DNA from: Chloroflexota bacterium | Lineage (GTDB): Bacteria > Chloroflexota > Anaerolineae > SpSt-313 | NCBI GenBank assembly: GCA_029553955.1 | Contig: JAKPJZ010000211.1 | Coordinates: forward strand, 1-51,517 | Length of the DNA: 51,517 bases | Direction of reading: 5' to 3' | In this document: positions 41,184-48,198 of the stretch, in pieces | Numbering within the stretch: position 1 is the stretch's first letter | Layout: every line of letters begins with the position of its first letter | The notes under the pieces: model-generated | What the model was told of the DNA's origin: nothing | The model's database searches: none | Seen by the model: the letters and a program-made list of their open reading frames with translations, nothing else | Translations under genes and position numbers: made by a program

Positions 41184-43377
41184 CTGCGCCCCCTGAGTGA
41201 TAGTCGGCCTCGCCCTCAGCTATCCGGCTTTCGAACAGCGGGCCGAGCGCGGCTGTACCCTCGATATGCTCCGCGACACGAGGCCAGCCGCCCAATGCTT
41301 CTACGGCCGAGGCGACGGTCTGCAGCTTGGCCTCTGTGGCCAACGACCTGCTCCACCCGGGTCGCAGATTCCAAATGGCGAGCCGGACGAGGTGGCCGTA
41401 GGCGATGCAACGTTTGTCTCCATTGGTCGGCTTCACGCCGCCTGCCCTGAGCGCCTCGAGGTCGTGCGACACGAGTTGGGCTATGGCCTCGCTGGTGAAG
41501 ACGAGGGAGCGACGCGGGATTGTTCCTGTCGATCGGCAGACGAAGACAGTATCTACGATCGAAGAGCCCGTGCCATTGATGTGGATGGAGGCGCTCATCT
41601 CGGCCGGGCAAGGGATCGACGCCGTACAGGCAAGCCCTGCGTCAAGCACGGCTACGGCGACGGGGTAGTACGCTTCAATCGTGTTGTGGTGGTAGGTGAA
41701 AGCAAAGGGTGCACCCGCCTTGAGCCCCCGAGCCGTGTTCGAGAATGCGGCAGCCAGGCCTTCGGTGAAGTGAGTGAGCCCGCGCTCCATCGTCTGGTTG
41801 CCCGTCAGCTCGCTTTCGTTCCTCGTAGATGCCTTCTCGAAAGCATCTCCTGTATCGGTTGCCAGACGCCGAAGCCACACGTAGCAAAAGTCCATCAACT
41901 CTGCGTATTGGACGTTGGCAAAGTATGGCGGGTCGGTGAGCACGGCATCAATAGAGCCGGGCGCCGGGGACGCTTCGGTCGAGCTGGCGCAGCGCAAGTC
42001 GACGTTCCTCGCTGGGGCCTCGCTGCCGGCGGAGCGGCGCTCGCCAATCCACTCGCCCTTGATCTGTACCGGCACCTTGCGCCCACCTTTGTGCCGGATC
42101 TCAAAGGGCGCTTCGCAGTAGCCTTTGGCAGCGGCGTATTTCAGGACGATGTTGGACCAACCACCGCTGCCGACGTTTGTGCTCTGCGTGCCGTTGACGA
42201 TGCCCAGGAGATTGGACTCGCACTGCACGAGGCCTACCGGGAAGCCATGCACTGAGAACACGTCGAGCGACTTGAGGGCCATGGTATCGTAGCGGCAGAG
42301 CATGTTCTGGTAGCGAAGGAGATCGGAGAGGTTGGTGGCCAGGGCGTTGCGAATGCGGGCATCGGGGCACTCGGCGATTGCCTGGCAGCTTAGCTCCAGC
42401 CCGAGCAACTGACGCTCATTGAACATCTCGCTGTACCGCCGGTATCCCCAACGGTGGAGGCGATCTGTCTCATCGCCGGCGGGTATCTCGTCGTCAGGTA
42501 CATATCGGGGAGTCAGCCGGTGCCAACTCGACGAGACATCGGCTAGCTTGCTGAGATCGGCCTCGTCGGGCTTTTTGAAGAACCGTCCCACATGGTGTGG
42601 CTTGCACTCGGGGCAGTGATACTCTATGGCAATCATACGGTGTTGAGGAGCGCCCTGAGAGGGGTTGGGATAGACGTTCGTGCGCCCACAGTGCGGGCAT
42701 GCGCAGCGATTCCGCGCCGCTGGGCCGTGCTGGGATAGGGTTGTGCGACAGACGCTGCACATCCCTGGATTGCGGCGATCATCCACCTCATTGAGCTCCC
42801 CACACGCAGAGCAGATGATTACATTCTTGGGGTGGCGCTGGTCTTCGGCGAGCAGGTAGCCTGGGAACAGGTCGAAAACCTGTCCGCAGTGGGCGCAGCG
42901 CAGAGTCTTGACCCATATGAAGTACTTGACATGGGCCTGGTCGGAGCCGCACTCTATGCATGTCGTGCGATAGAACGGTCCTACCAGGCTCTCGAGCCGG
43001 GCGCGAAGGCGACCGGCTGCTTCTCGGTATGCCTCCACATCGAGATGCTCTATCTCCTGGCGCACGATCCAGTAGGCCATGGGGTTGATGTCGTAGCCAA
43101 GCACATCGCAGCCCACCCGGTTGGCCTCGATGAGGGGCGTTCCCCCTCCCATGAAAGGATCCGCCACTCTCTTGCCGTGATAGCTGTGCGCGCGGTAGAA
43201 AGAGTCTCTCAGCTTGTCTTCACTGAACTCGGAGAGCAGCAGGCTGCGAAAGAGCGTGCCGGGGCGCCTGGCAAACCACTTGTGGACGGCGATGATCGGG
43301 CGATAGTTCTGCTGGATTTGTTTCTCGCGAAGAGCCAGCTCGGCGACAAAAGGGATATCGAACACGCGCTCGATCAT
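41167..43377 (-). CDS. DUF1156/COG1743-like DNA methyltransferase with zinc ribbons
   Basis: 736 aa. N-terminal HKWFARRPGTLFRSLLL matches the DUF1156 type start; SAM motif I VADPFMGGGT (Asp73-Thr80); catalytic motif IV DPPY at 482-485. Between them, a long region (about 135-290) has cysteine pairs CIECG, CAHCG, CSACG, CSVC, CPHCG and CPEC, several zinc ribbons that probably read DNA. Motif order I-then-IV fits N6-adenine or N4-cytosine enzymes. Start ATG 43377 follows GAGGAGAGG; the longer frame lacks support. Followed by an overlapping nuclease gene. Promoter: extended -10 TGCTATAAT at 43486-43491. Confidence 0.85.
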   Translation of the reverse strand: MIERVFDIPFVAELALREKQIQQNYRPIIAVHKWFARRPGTLFRSLLLSEFSEDKLRDSFYRAHSYHGKRVADPFMGGGTPLIEANRVGCDVLGYDINPMAYWIVRQEIEHLDVEAYREAAGRLRARLESLVGPFYRTTCIECGSDQAHVKYFIWVKTLRCAHCGQVFDLFPGYLLAEDQRHPKNVIICSACGELNEVDDRRNPGMCSVCRTTLSQHGPAARNRCACPHCGRTNVYPNPSQGAPQHRMIAIEYHCPECKPHHVGRFFKKPDEADLSKLADVSSSWHRLTPRYVPDDEIPAGDETDRLHRWGYRRYSEMFNERQLLGLELSCQAIAECPDARIRNALATNLSDLLRYQNMLCRYDTMALKSLDVFSVHGFPVGLVQCESNLLGIVNGTQSTNVGSGGWSNIVLKYAAAKGYCEAPFEIRHKGGRKVPVQIKGEWIGERRSAGSEAPARNVDLRCASSTEASPAPGSIDAVLTDPPYFANVQYAELMDFCYVWLRRLATDTGDAFEKASTRNESELTGNQTMERGLTHFTEGLAAAFSNTARGLKAGAPFAFTYHHNTIEAYYPVAVAVLDAGLACTASIPCPAEMSASIHINGTGSSIVDTVFVCRSTGTIPRRSLVFTSEAIAQLVSHDLEALRAGGVKPTNGDKRCIAYGHLVRLAIWNLRPGWSRSLATEAKLQTVASAVEALGGWPRVAEHIEGTAALGPLFESRIAEGEADYHSGGADEVSF

Positions 43378-43485
43378 CGGACCTCTCCTCGTTGCGCCGA
43401 ACGGTTCGACGCTGGAACGGGGCACGCGACGCACCATGCAGGGGCTCTGCTTGCGTAGCCAAGAGTTTCGCACAAGTACTCCATC

Positions 43486-43491
43486 ATTATA
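43486..43491 (-). promoter_or_regulatory. Extended -10 of the restriction-modification pair
   Basis: TGCTATAAT on the minus strand, TATAAT hexamer at 43486-43491. No clear -35 hexamer, which is tolerated with an extended -10. About 110 bases upstream of the methyltransferase start. Confidence 0.55.
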
Positions 43492-43574
43492 GCACGACTG
43501 CGCAAACGCGCGACCTGCTACCGCGGGGAATCCAGAGGGATCGGGAGCGAGGATGGGCTGTGGCGAGGCCAGGG

Positions 43575-43990
43575 CGGGCATGCCATCGGGCCGCCACGAA
43601 CCAGGGCTCTCCGAGGCCTGAAGTGCGGTGGCGCGCGAGTTGGGACAGGAGCGACCAGAGCTGCGCCAGGGAGGGCCGGGCGGGAGCCTCGTCGGGCAGG
43701 TCTTCAGGGATGTGGAGGCCGTGGCTCAGGGTGACGATGCGGGCGCTGCGCTGGGGCAGGCGGGCGAGCCAGGCGTCGACGAGCTGCTGCATGGAGAGCA
43801 GGGGGACGGCTTGTCGGCGGGCGGCGGGTCGCCTGAAGGTGGGCGCTGCTGCCAGCGATCGAGGACGGCGCGTATCCGGCGGAGGGAGAGAGCGCCGAGG
43901 GCTTCGACGGTGCAGATGCCGTGGCGGCGGAGGGCCTTGTAGGGTCTGGCGGGCGGGCAGAGTTGGGCGGGTGGGTGGCCGGGGTGGAGG
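43575..43990 (-). pseudogene. Frameshifted RNAP-alpha-CTD/sigma-region-4-like regulator remnant
   Basis: In one minus-strand frame KALRRHGICTVEALGALSL and RRIRAVLDRW resemble the helix-hairpin of RNA polymerase alpha CTD (L..GI.TVE.L..LS...I). About 50 bases later a second frame reads LLSMQQLVDAWLARLPQRSA and RIVTLSHGLH, then RPSLAQLWSLLSQLA, resembling sigma region 4 (LP.R...I..LR.GL....SL.E.....). The frame change near 43810 and the lack of a clean start argue for a decayed gene. Function lost or unknown. Confidence 0.5.
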
Positions 43991-44212
43991 GGTTGTGGGG
44001 CTATGTGTCCATGGTGGACCGGCCGCCTTTCTTGTTGCGCCGCACGACGAGGGATGACGCCGCAGGAGTAGTATAGCGCGGACGGGGGCAATGGGGGCGG
44101 CGCGCGGCGGCAGCGGCCATGAGGGAGCCTGGTTTTCTGGCGCGGGGCTTGAGCCCCGCGCTGTTCGTGGAGATGGGCGAGGCGCCGCGGCTCTGCAGCG
44201 CGCACCTGCGGC

Positions 44213-44241
44213 TTGACGTGCACCACGGGGAGTGCTACACT
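44213..44241 (+). promoter_or_regulatory. Promoter of the Fur-family gene
   Basis: TTGACG (44213-44218), 17-base spacer, TACACT (44236-44241) with TG one base before the hexamer. Good housekeeping promoter, followed by a Fur/Zur-like box. Confidence 0.75.
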
Positions 44242-44250
44242 GCGCGCTAA

Positions 44251-44270
44251 CTGAAAACAATTGTCATTTA
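44251..44270 (+). promoter_or_regulatory. Fur/Zur-like operator
   Basis: CTGAAAACAATTGTCATTTA is AT-rich in a GC-rich region, centred on the palindrome ACAATTGT with outer TGAAAA/TCATTT half-sites in the style of Zur/Fur boxes. It covers the likely transcription start, so binding would repress the regulator and the importer behind it. Confidence 0.6.
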
Positions 44271-44281
44271 GAGGGACCCCG

Positions 44282-44725
44282 ATGGCAACTACAGACGTGC
44301 AGATGCTGCAGGATGGCCTGCGCCGCGGCCGGCGCAAGCTGACCAGGCCGCGCCAGGCCGTGCTCGATACGATCGCCGAGGCCGATACCTGCCTCTCGCC
44401 GGCCGAGGTCTACCGGCGCGCCAAGGCCAGGTACCCACGGCTCGGCCTGACGACGGTGTACCGCACGCTGGAGCTGCTGGCCGACCTGGGCTACCTGCAG
44501 CGGGTGCACGGCGATGGCGGCTGCCACAGCTATGCGGCCGTGCAGCGCCATCACAGCCATCATCTGCTCTGCTCCTGCTGCGGGCGCACGGAAGAGTTCG
44601 CCTGCGGCAGCCTCGACCCACTCGTGGAAGCGCTGCAGGCGACGACGGGGTTCCACATCGAGGGCCACATCTTGGAGATGATCGGCGTCTGTCCGTCGTG
44701 CCGCGAACGAAAGGGCCAGGGTTGA
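44282..44725 (+). CDS. Fur-family regulator (Zur-like)
   Basis: 147 aa. Winged helix: TRPRQAVLDTIAEADTCLSP, AEVYRRAKARYPRLGLTTVY, RTLELLADLGYLQRV. Metal sites: YAAVQRHHSHHLLCSCCGR (His cluster and CxxC-like pair) and CPSC near the C-terminus (structural zinc). Directly upstream of a zinc-type ABC importer and with a Zur-like box at its promoter, so it is most likely a zinc-responsive repressor; a Mn- or Fe-responsive role cannot be excluded. ATG 44282 follows GAGGGACC; the frame to 44261 lacks a site. Translational neighbour of the ATPase gene 23 bases on. Confidence 0.88.
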   Translation: MATTDVQMLQDGLRRGRRKLTRPRQAVLDTIAEADTCLSPAEVYRRAKARYPRLGLTTVYRTLELLADLGYLQRVHGDGGCHSYAAVQRHHSHHLLCSCCGRTEEFACGSLDPLVEALQATTGFHIEGHILEMIGVCPSCRERKGQG

Positions 44726-44748
44726 CGCCTGTGTGGAAGCAAAAAGTA

Positions 44749-45558
44749 ATGGAGAAGGAAGCGCTGGCTGCGCCGGCCACTACGGCGCACCTGGAGCTGG
44801 AGCACGTGGCCGTGGCCTATGGCGCGCACCTCGCGCTCAGCAATGTGACCCTGCGCGTGCCTCGCGGGGCGCGGGTGGCGGTGGTGGGGCCCAACGGGGC
44901 CGGCAAGTCGACCCTCTTCAAGGCCCTGGCCGGCCTGCTCCCTCTGCAACAGGGGCGGGTGACCATCCGCGGCCGGCTGCCCGGCCGGCGGCAGACGGCC
45001 ATCGCCTACGTGCCCCAGCGCCGGGAGATTGATTGGAGCTTTCCCGTCACCGTGCGCGATGTGGTCATGATGGGGCGCTACGGCCGCCTCGGTTGGCTCA
45101 GGCGCCCCGCGGCGGCCGACCACGCTGCCGTCGCCCGCTGCCTCGCAGAGATGGGCATCGCCGGCTTGGCGGGCAGGCCCATCGGTGACCTCTCGGGCGG
45201 CCAGCAACAGCGCGTGTTCCTGGCGCGGGCGCTGGCGCAAGAGCCGCAAATCCTCCTCATGGACGAGCCATTCAACGGCGTCGATGTCGCCACGCAAGAG
45301 GCCACCCTGCGCCTGCTCGACCGCCTGCGGGGCCACGACGTGACCGTGCTCATCTCGACCCACGATCTGGCCCTGGCCACGGCCCACGCCGACCAAGTGC
45401 TGCTGCTCAACGGCCGCGTCATCGCCTACGGCCCGCCGTGGCAGGTTTTCGTCCCCGAGATGCTGAGCGCGGCGTTCGGGCAGCAGTTGTTCGTCCTGCC
45501 TGGGGGCGCCATGGTCGTCGATCACTGCTGCCCGCCCGGCGGCAGGGAGGGAGAGTAG
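44749..45558 (+). CDS. znuC: Zinc/manganese-type ABC transporter ATPase
   Basis: 269 aa. Walker A VGPNGAGKST, Q-loop VPQRREIDWSFPVTVRDVV (the IDW..P pattern is typical of the metal-chelate type-III importer ATPases), signature LSGGQQQRVF, Walker B ILLMDEPFNGVD, H-loop STHD. It drives zinc import together with the permease four bases downstream of its stop and the binding protein at 46727. Starts at ATG 44749, alternatives GTG 44731 or GTG 44698 (the latter overlaps the Fur gene). Zinc rather than manganese is judged from the His ligands of the binding protein. Confidence 0.88.
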   Translation: MEKEALAAPATTAHLELEHVAVAYGAHLALSNVTLRVPRGARVAVVGPNGAGKSTLFKALAGLLPLQQGRVTIRGRLPGRRQTAIAYVPQRREIDWSFPVTVRDVVMMGRYGRLGWLRRPAAADHAAVARCLAEMGIAGLAGRPIGDLSGGQQQRVFLARALAQEPQILLMDEPFNGVDVATQEATLRLLDRLRGHDVTVLISTHDLALATAHADQVLLLNGRVIAYGPPWQVFVPEMLSAAFGQQLFVLPGGAMVVDHCCPPGGREGE

Positions 45559-45561
45559 GCC

Positions 45562-46446
45562 ATGATTCCCTGGCTGACGGCTCCCCTGGCCTATGGCTTT
45601 ATGCAGCGGGGCCTGCTGGCCTCGCTGATGGTCGGCGTGCTCTGCGCCGTGGTCGGCTGCTATGTGATCCTGCGCTCGATGGCCTTCCTGGGCGATGCTC
45701 TGGCCCACGCCATCCTGCCGGGGGTGGCCATTGCCTACCTCCTCGGCGGCAACCTCATGGTGGGCGCGCTGGTGGCCGCGGTGGTCGTGGCGCTGGGCAT
45801 CGGTGTTTTTTCGCGCCGTGGCGCCATCAAGGAGGATACGGCCACCGGCATCCTCTTTGCCGCCGCCCTCTCGCTGGGCGTGGCGCTGCTCAGCACCATG
45901 CACAACTATGCGACCGATCTCACGCACATCCTCTTCGGCAACGTGCTGGCGGTCGGCGCCGGCGACCTGTGGCTGACCGCGGCGCTCGGCCTGCTGGTGC
46001 TCGGCGCCGTGGCTGCACTGTACAAAGAGTTCCTGCTGATTTCGTTTGACCCCGTCTTGGCGGCCACCCTGCGCCTGCCCGTGGAGGGACTGCGCAGCGC
46101 CATGCTGATCCTGCTGGCGTTGACCATCGTCATCTCGCTGCAGACGGTGGGGGTGGGCCTGGTGGCGGCGATGCTGGTCACGCCGGGCGCCGCGGCCTAC
46201 CTGCTGGTGCGGCGGTTGCCGGCGATGATGGCGCTGGCGGCGGCCATTGGGGCGCTGTCGAGCGTGGCCGGGCTGTACCTGAGCTTTTACGCCAATATCG
46301 CCTCGGGCGCGGCTATCGTGCTCGTAGCGACGGGCTTCTTCGTGCTTGCCTTTCTCTTGGCACCGCAGCGTGGGCTGCTGAGCCAGGCCCTGCGCCGCCG
46401 GCGCGCCGTCACGGCGCCGCCGACAGGTGAGGTCGAGGAGGCGTGA
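45562..46446 (+). CDS. znuB: Zinc-type ABC transporter permease
   Basis: 294 aa with about eight to nine hydrophobic segments, ABC-3 family. MQRGLLASLMVGVLCAVVGC opens the protein; VILRSMAFLGDALAHAILPG is the family signature, and IKEDTATGILFAAALSLGVA and LQTVGVGLVAAMLVTPGAAA match further conserved stretches. ATG 45562 follows GGGAGGGAGAG. Three bases after the ATPase stop, so coupled. Separated from the binding-protein gene by 280 bases of repeats with a strong hairpin. Confidence 0.92.
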   Translation: MIPWLTAPLAYGFMQRGLLASLMVGVLCAVVGCYVILRSMAFLGDALAHAILPGVAIAYLLGGNLMVGALVAAVVVALGIGVFSRRGAIKEDTATGILFAAALSLGVALLSTMHNYATDLTHILFGNVLAVGAGDLWLTAALGLLVLGAVAALYKEFLLISFDPVLAATLRLPVEGLRSAMLILLALTIVISLQTVGVGLVAAMLVTPGAAAYLLVRRLPAMMALAAAIGALSSVAGLYLSFYANIASGAAIVLVATGFFVLAFLLAPQRGLLSQALRRRRAVTAPPTGEVEEA

Positions 46447-46449
46447 GGA

Positions 46450-46650
46450 GACCCCCTACCGTTCCCCCCGCGAGGGGGAATGGGTTGGGTGCGCCGGTGA
46501 TGCGGCGGTGCCGGCTATGCCGCAGGGTGGACCCCCTACCGTTCCCCCCGCGAGGGGGAATGGGCTGTCGGCGCGAGCGACGATTGCCGGGTGGACCACA
46601 GGGTGGACCCCCTACCGTTCCCCCTCGCGGGGGGAACGGTAGGGGGTCCC
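46450..46650. repeat. ACCCCCTACCGTTCCCCC repeats, three copies
   Basis: Two copies of ACCCCCTACCGTTCCCCCCG with GAGGGGGAATGGG (from 46450 and from 46531) and a third with its own inverse (46606-46648). Fills the gap between permease and binding-protein genes. Confidence 0.85.
46606..46648. terminator. 19-bp hairpin between znuB and znuA
   Basis: Arms 46606-46624 and 46630-46648 are perfect inverse copies (GACCCCCTACCGTTCCCCC), loop TCGCG. Without a T-run it could slow decay or attenuate read-through into the binding-protein gene. Confidence 0.6.
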
Positions 46651-46726
46651 CCAGCATGAGGGAAGACGCCGAGGCAAGGCGTGGCGGCGCTGCCGGCTCG
46701 GCATTCATCAGTAGAGGAGATTGAGT

Positions 46727-47656
46727 GTGACGCGCAAGGTTGCCTTCTTGGTGTTGCTTGCGCTGGCCGCGGCGGGCTGCCGGCCTGGTGCGCCGGCGGC
46801 GGTGAAGAATGACCGTCTGCAGGTGGTGGCGACGACGACGATCGTCGGCGACGTGGTGCGGCAGGTGGGCGGCGAGGCCGTCGACGTGCAGGTGCTCGTG
46901 CCGGCGGGCGCGGACCCCCACGCCTTCGAGCCGGCGCCCCAGGATGTGGCCCGCGTCGCCAAGGCGCGCATGGTCTTTGCCAACGGCGCCGGCCTGGAGG
47001 GCTTTCTCGACCGGCTGCTGGCCAATGCCGGCGGTCACGGCGAAGTGGTACGCGTCTCCGATGGGATCACGCTGCGCGAGCTCGGCGAGGGCCAAGCAGC
47101 CGAGGCAGCCGGCGCGCACGACCACGAGGAGGGCGACCCCCACGTGTGGACCGACCCCAACAACGTGGTGGTGTGGACGCACACTATCGAAGACGCGCTG
47201 GCCCGGCTCGACCCCAAGAACGCTGCGCGCTACCATGCCAATGCCACCGCCTACCGCGCCAAGCTGCAGGAGCTCGATGCCTGGGTGCGCGGGCAGGTCG
47301 CCCGGGTGCCCGAGGCCAAGCGCAAGCTGGTCGTCGACCACGAGGCCTTGGGCTACTTTGCCGACCGCTACGGCTTTCAGCAGGTCGGCACCGTCTTCCC
47401 CGGCTTCTCCACACTGGCCGAGCCTTCGGCACAGGGCCTGGTGGCGTTGGAAGAGGCTATCCGCAGACATGGCGTGAAGGCCGTCTTTGCCGGCAGCACC
47501 GTCAACCCCGGCCTGGCGCGGCGGGTGGCGGCCGACACGGGCACGGCGCTGGTCACCCTCTACACCGGCTCGCTCACCCCGCCCGGCGGCGACGCCGCCA
47601 CCTACATCGACCTTGTGCGGCACAACGTCGCGGCCATCGTCGAAGCGCTGCGCTAG
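46727..47656 (+). CDS. znuA: Zinc-binding lipoprotein of an ABC importer
   Basis: 309 aa cluster A-I binding protein. Signal peptide with lipobox AAAGC (Cys about residue 18). Metal ligands: His in ADPHAFEPAPQD, His in DPHVWTDP, His in VVDHEALGYF and Asp in PPGGDAATY. A third-position His rather than Glu favours zinc over manganese. A short acidic His loop (AHDHEEGDP) lies before the second ligand, as in ZnuA proteins. GTG 46727 has AGAGGAGA at the right distance; the TTG six bases earlier sits too close. Regulated, by inference, through the Zur-like repressor. Confidence 0.92.
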   Translation: MTRKVAFLVLLALAAAGCRPGAPAAVKNDRLQVVATTTIVGDVVRQVGGEAVDVQVLVPAGADPHAFEPAPQDVARVAKARMVFANGAGLEGFLDRLLANAGGHGEVVRVSDGITLRELGEGQAAEAAGAHDHEEGDPHVWTDPNNVVVWTHTIEDALARLDPKNAARYHANATAYRAKLQELDAWVRGQVARVPEAKRKLVVDHEALGYFADRYGFQQVGTVFPGFSTLAEPSAQGLVALEEAIRRHGVKAVFAGSTVNPGLARRVAADTGTALVTLYTGSLTPPGGDAATYIDLVRHNVAAIVEALR

Positions 47657-47702
47657 CCTTCCCTGATCAGGCAGGCGTGCGTGACGCAATGCGCAAACCG
47701 TC

Positions 47703-47731
47703 TTGACTCTATTGCTTTCTCATAGTATGAT
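47703..47731 (+). promoter_or_regulatory. Promoter of the ECF transporter leader
   Basis: TTGACT (47703-47708), 17-base spacer, TATGAT (47726-47731). Close to consensus; transcription would start about 47738, some 460 bases upstream of the coding sequence. Confidence 0.8.
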
Positions 47732-47759
47732 AGAGTAGCATCTGAATAGCTGCGGTCTA

Positions 47760-47862
47760 GGCATCTCCGAGCTTCACACCCTAATGGCCCGCTGGGGCCG
47801 ATGGGCTGAGGCCGATAGGTGCAGCCGGAAACGGCTGCGCCCCCCGTGCTCGGAAAGGAGAT
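47760..47862 (+). ncRNA. Moco-riboswitch-like leader RNA
   Basis: Foldable as a three-way junction: P1 TCCGAGC (47766-47772) with GCTCGGA (47848-47854); P2 CCTA (47780-47783) with TAGG (47816-47819) and an inner CCC/GGG; a 7-bp hairpin GCAGCCG-GAAA-CGGCTGC (47821-47838). After that hairpin the text CCCCCCGTGCTCGGAAAGGAG strongly resembles the 3' part of the E. coli moaA molybdenum-cofactor leader as I remember it (CTCCCGTATCTGGAAAGGTG). Other riboswitch signatures (TPP, cobalamin, FMN, fluoride) do not fit. Two terminators follow, so it should act by attenuation. Class assignment from memory, not a model search. Confidence 0.55.
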
Positions 47863-47887
47863 GGACCCGCTGGCCTTGCGTACGTCT

Positions 47888-47920
47888 GGCTGCGTTCCCA
47901 TTTCGGGGCGCCGCTTTTTT
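47888..47920 (+). terminator. Leader terminator 1
   Basis: GGCTGCGTTCCC pairs imperfectly with GGGGCGCCGC and is followed by TTTTTT. First of two terminators with the same 3' half, 57 bases apart. Confidence 0.6.
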
Positions 47921-47944
47921 GCGTGGCAGGGCACACGCTTTGTT

Positions 47945-47977
47945 GGCGGCGTCCCTTTCCTGGGGCGCCGCTTTTTT
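47945..47977 (+). terminator. Leader terminator 2
   Basis: GGCGGCGTCCC pairs with GGGGCGCCGC, short loop, then TTTTTT. A textbook intrinsic terminator upstream of the coding sequence. Confidence 0.8.
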
Positions 47978-48198
47978 CGTCAACCGTACTCGTCCGTGAT
48001 GGTCAGACATCCGGGCTTTACGCCTCGCGTAGGGCCGGAACCAACCCCTCCGGGCCAGAGCCGGGCGCACAGGCCCTCGCCAAGCTATGGTACTGCCGCG
48101 CCCAAGGGGTTGAAGCGCAGCGCGTCAGCCGGCAGCTACCCGGATCATCTTCGCCCACGCTCTCGTACCGGTCGTGCTCTCTTCCAGGGAGGTTCTCC

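Larger units (their letters stand above)
43378..44281. other. Gap with R-M promoter, decayed regulator gene and Fur promoter
   Basis: About 900 bases. Contents: leader and promoter of the methyltransferase, a frameshifted remnant (43575-43990), GC-rich low-content DNA (44000-44200) and the promoter of the Fur-type gene. Open frames listed on both strands here do not hold as intact genes. Confidence 0.6.
47657..48198. other. Long leader region of the ECF transporter genes
   Basis: 542 bases with no gene: promoter (47703-47731), structured aptamer-like RNA (47760-47862), tandem terminators (47888-47977) and about 220 GC-rich bases whose content I cannot name before the GGGAGG ribosome site. 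Confidence 0.75.

Noticed and set aside
43487..44260. 257-aa intact minus-strand gene
   Set aside because: Only the middle part looks coding, the N-terminal half is Pro/Arg low-complexity text, and the likely N-terminal domain is in another frame; treated as pseudogene.
44560..45927. 455-aa minus-strand frame over the zinc importer
   Set aside because: Antisense to znuC/znuB, which have full family motifs.
46450..46650. Possible CRISPR or attachment site between znuB and znuA
   Set aside because: Copies are unevenly spaced, one is inverted, and they match a dispersed palindrome class.
47760..47862. Cobalamin, TPP, FMN or fluoride riboswitch as the ECF leader
   Set aside because: None of their conserved core words fit; the Moco-type 3' end matched better.
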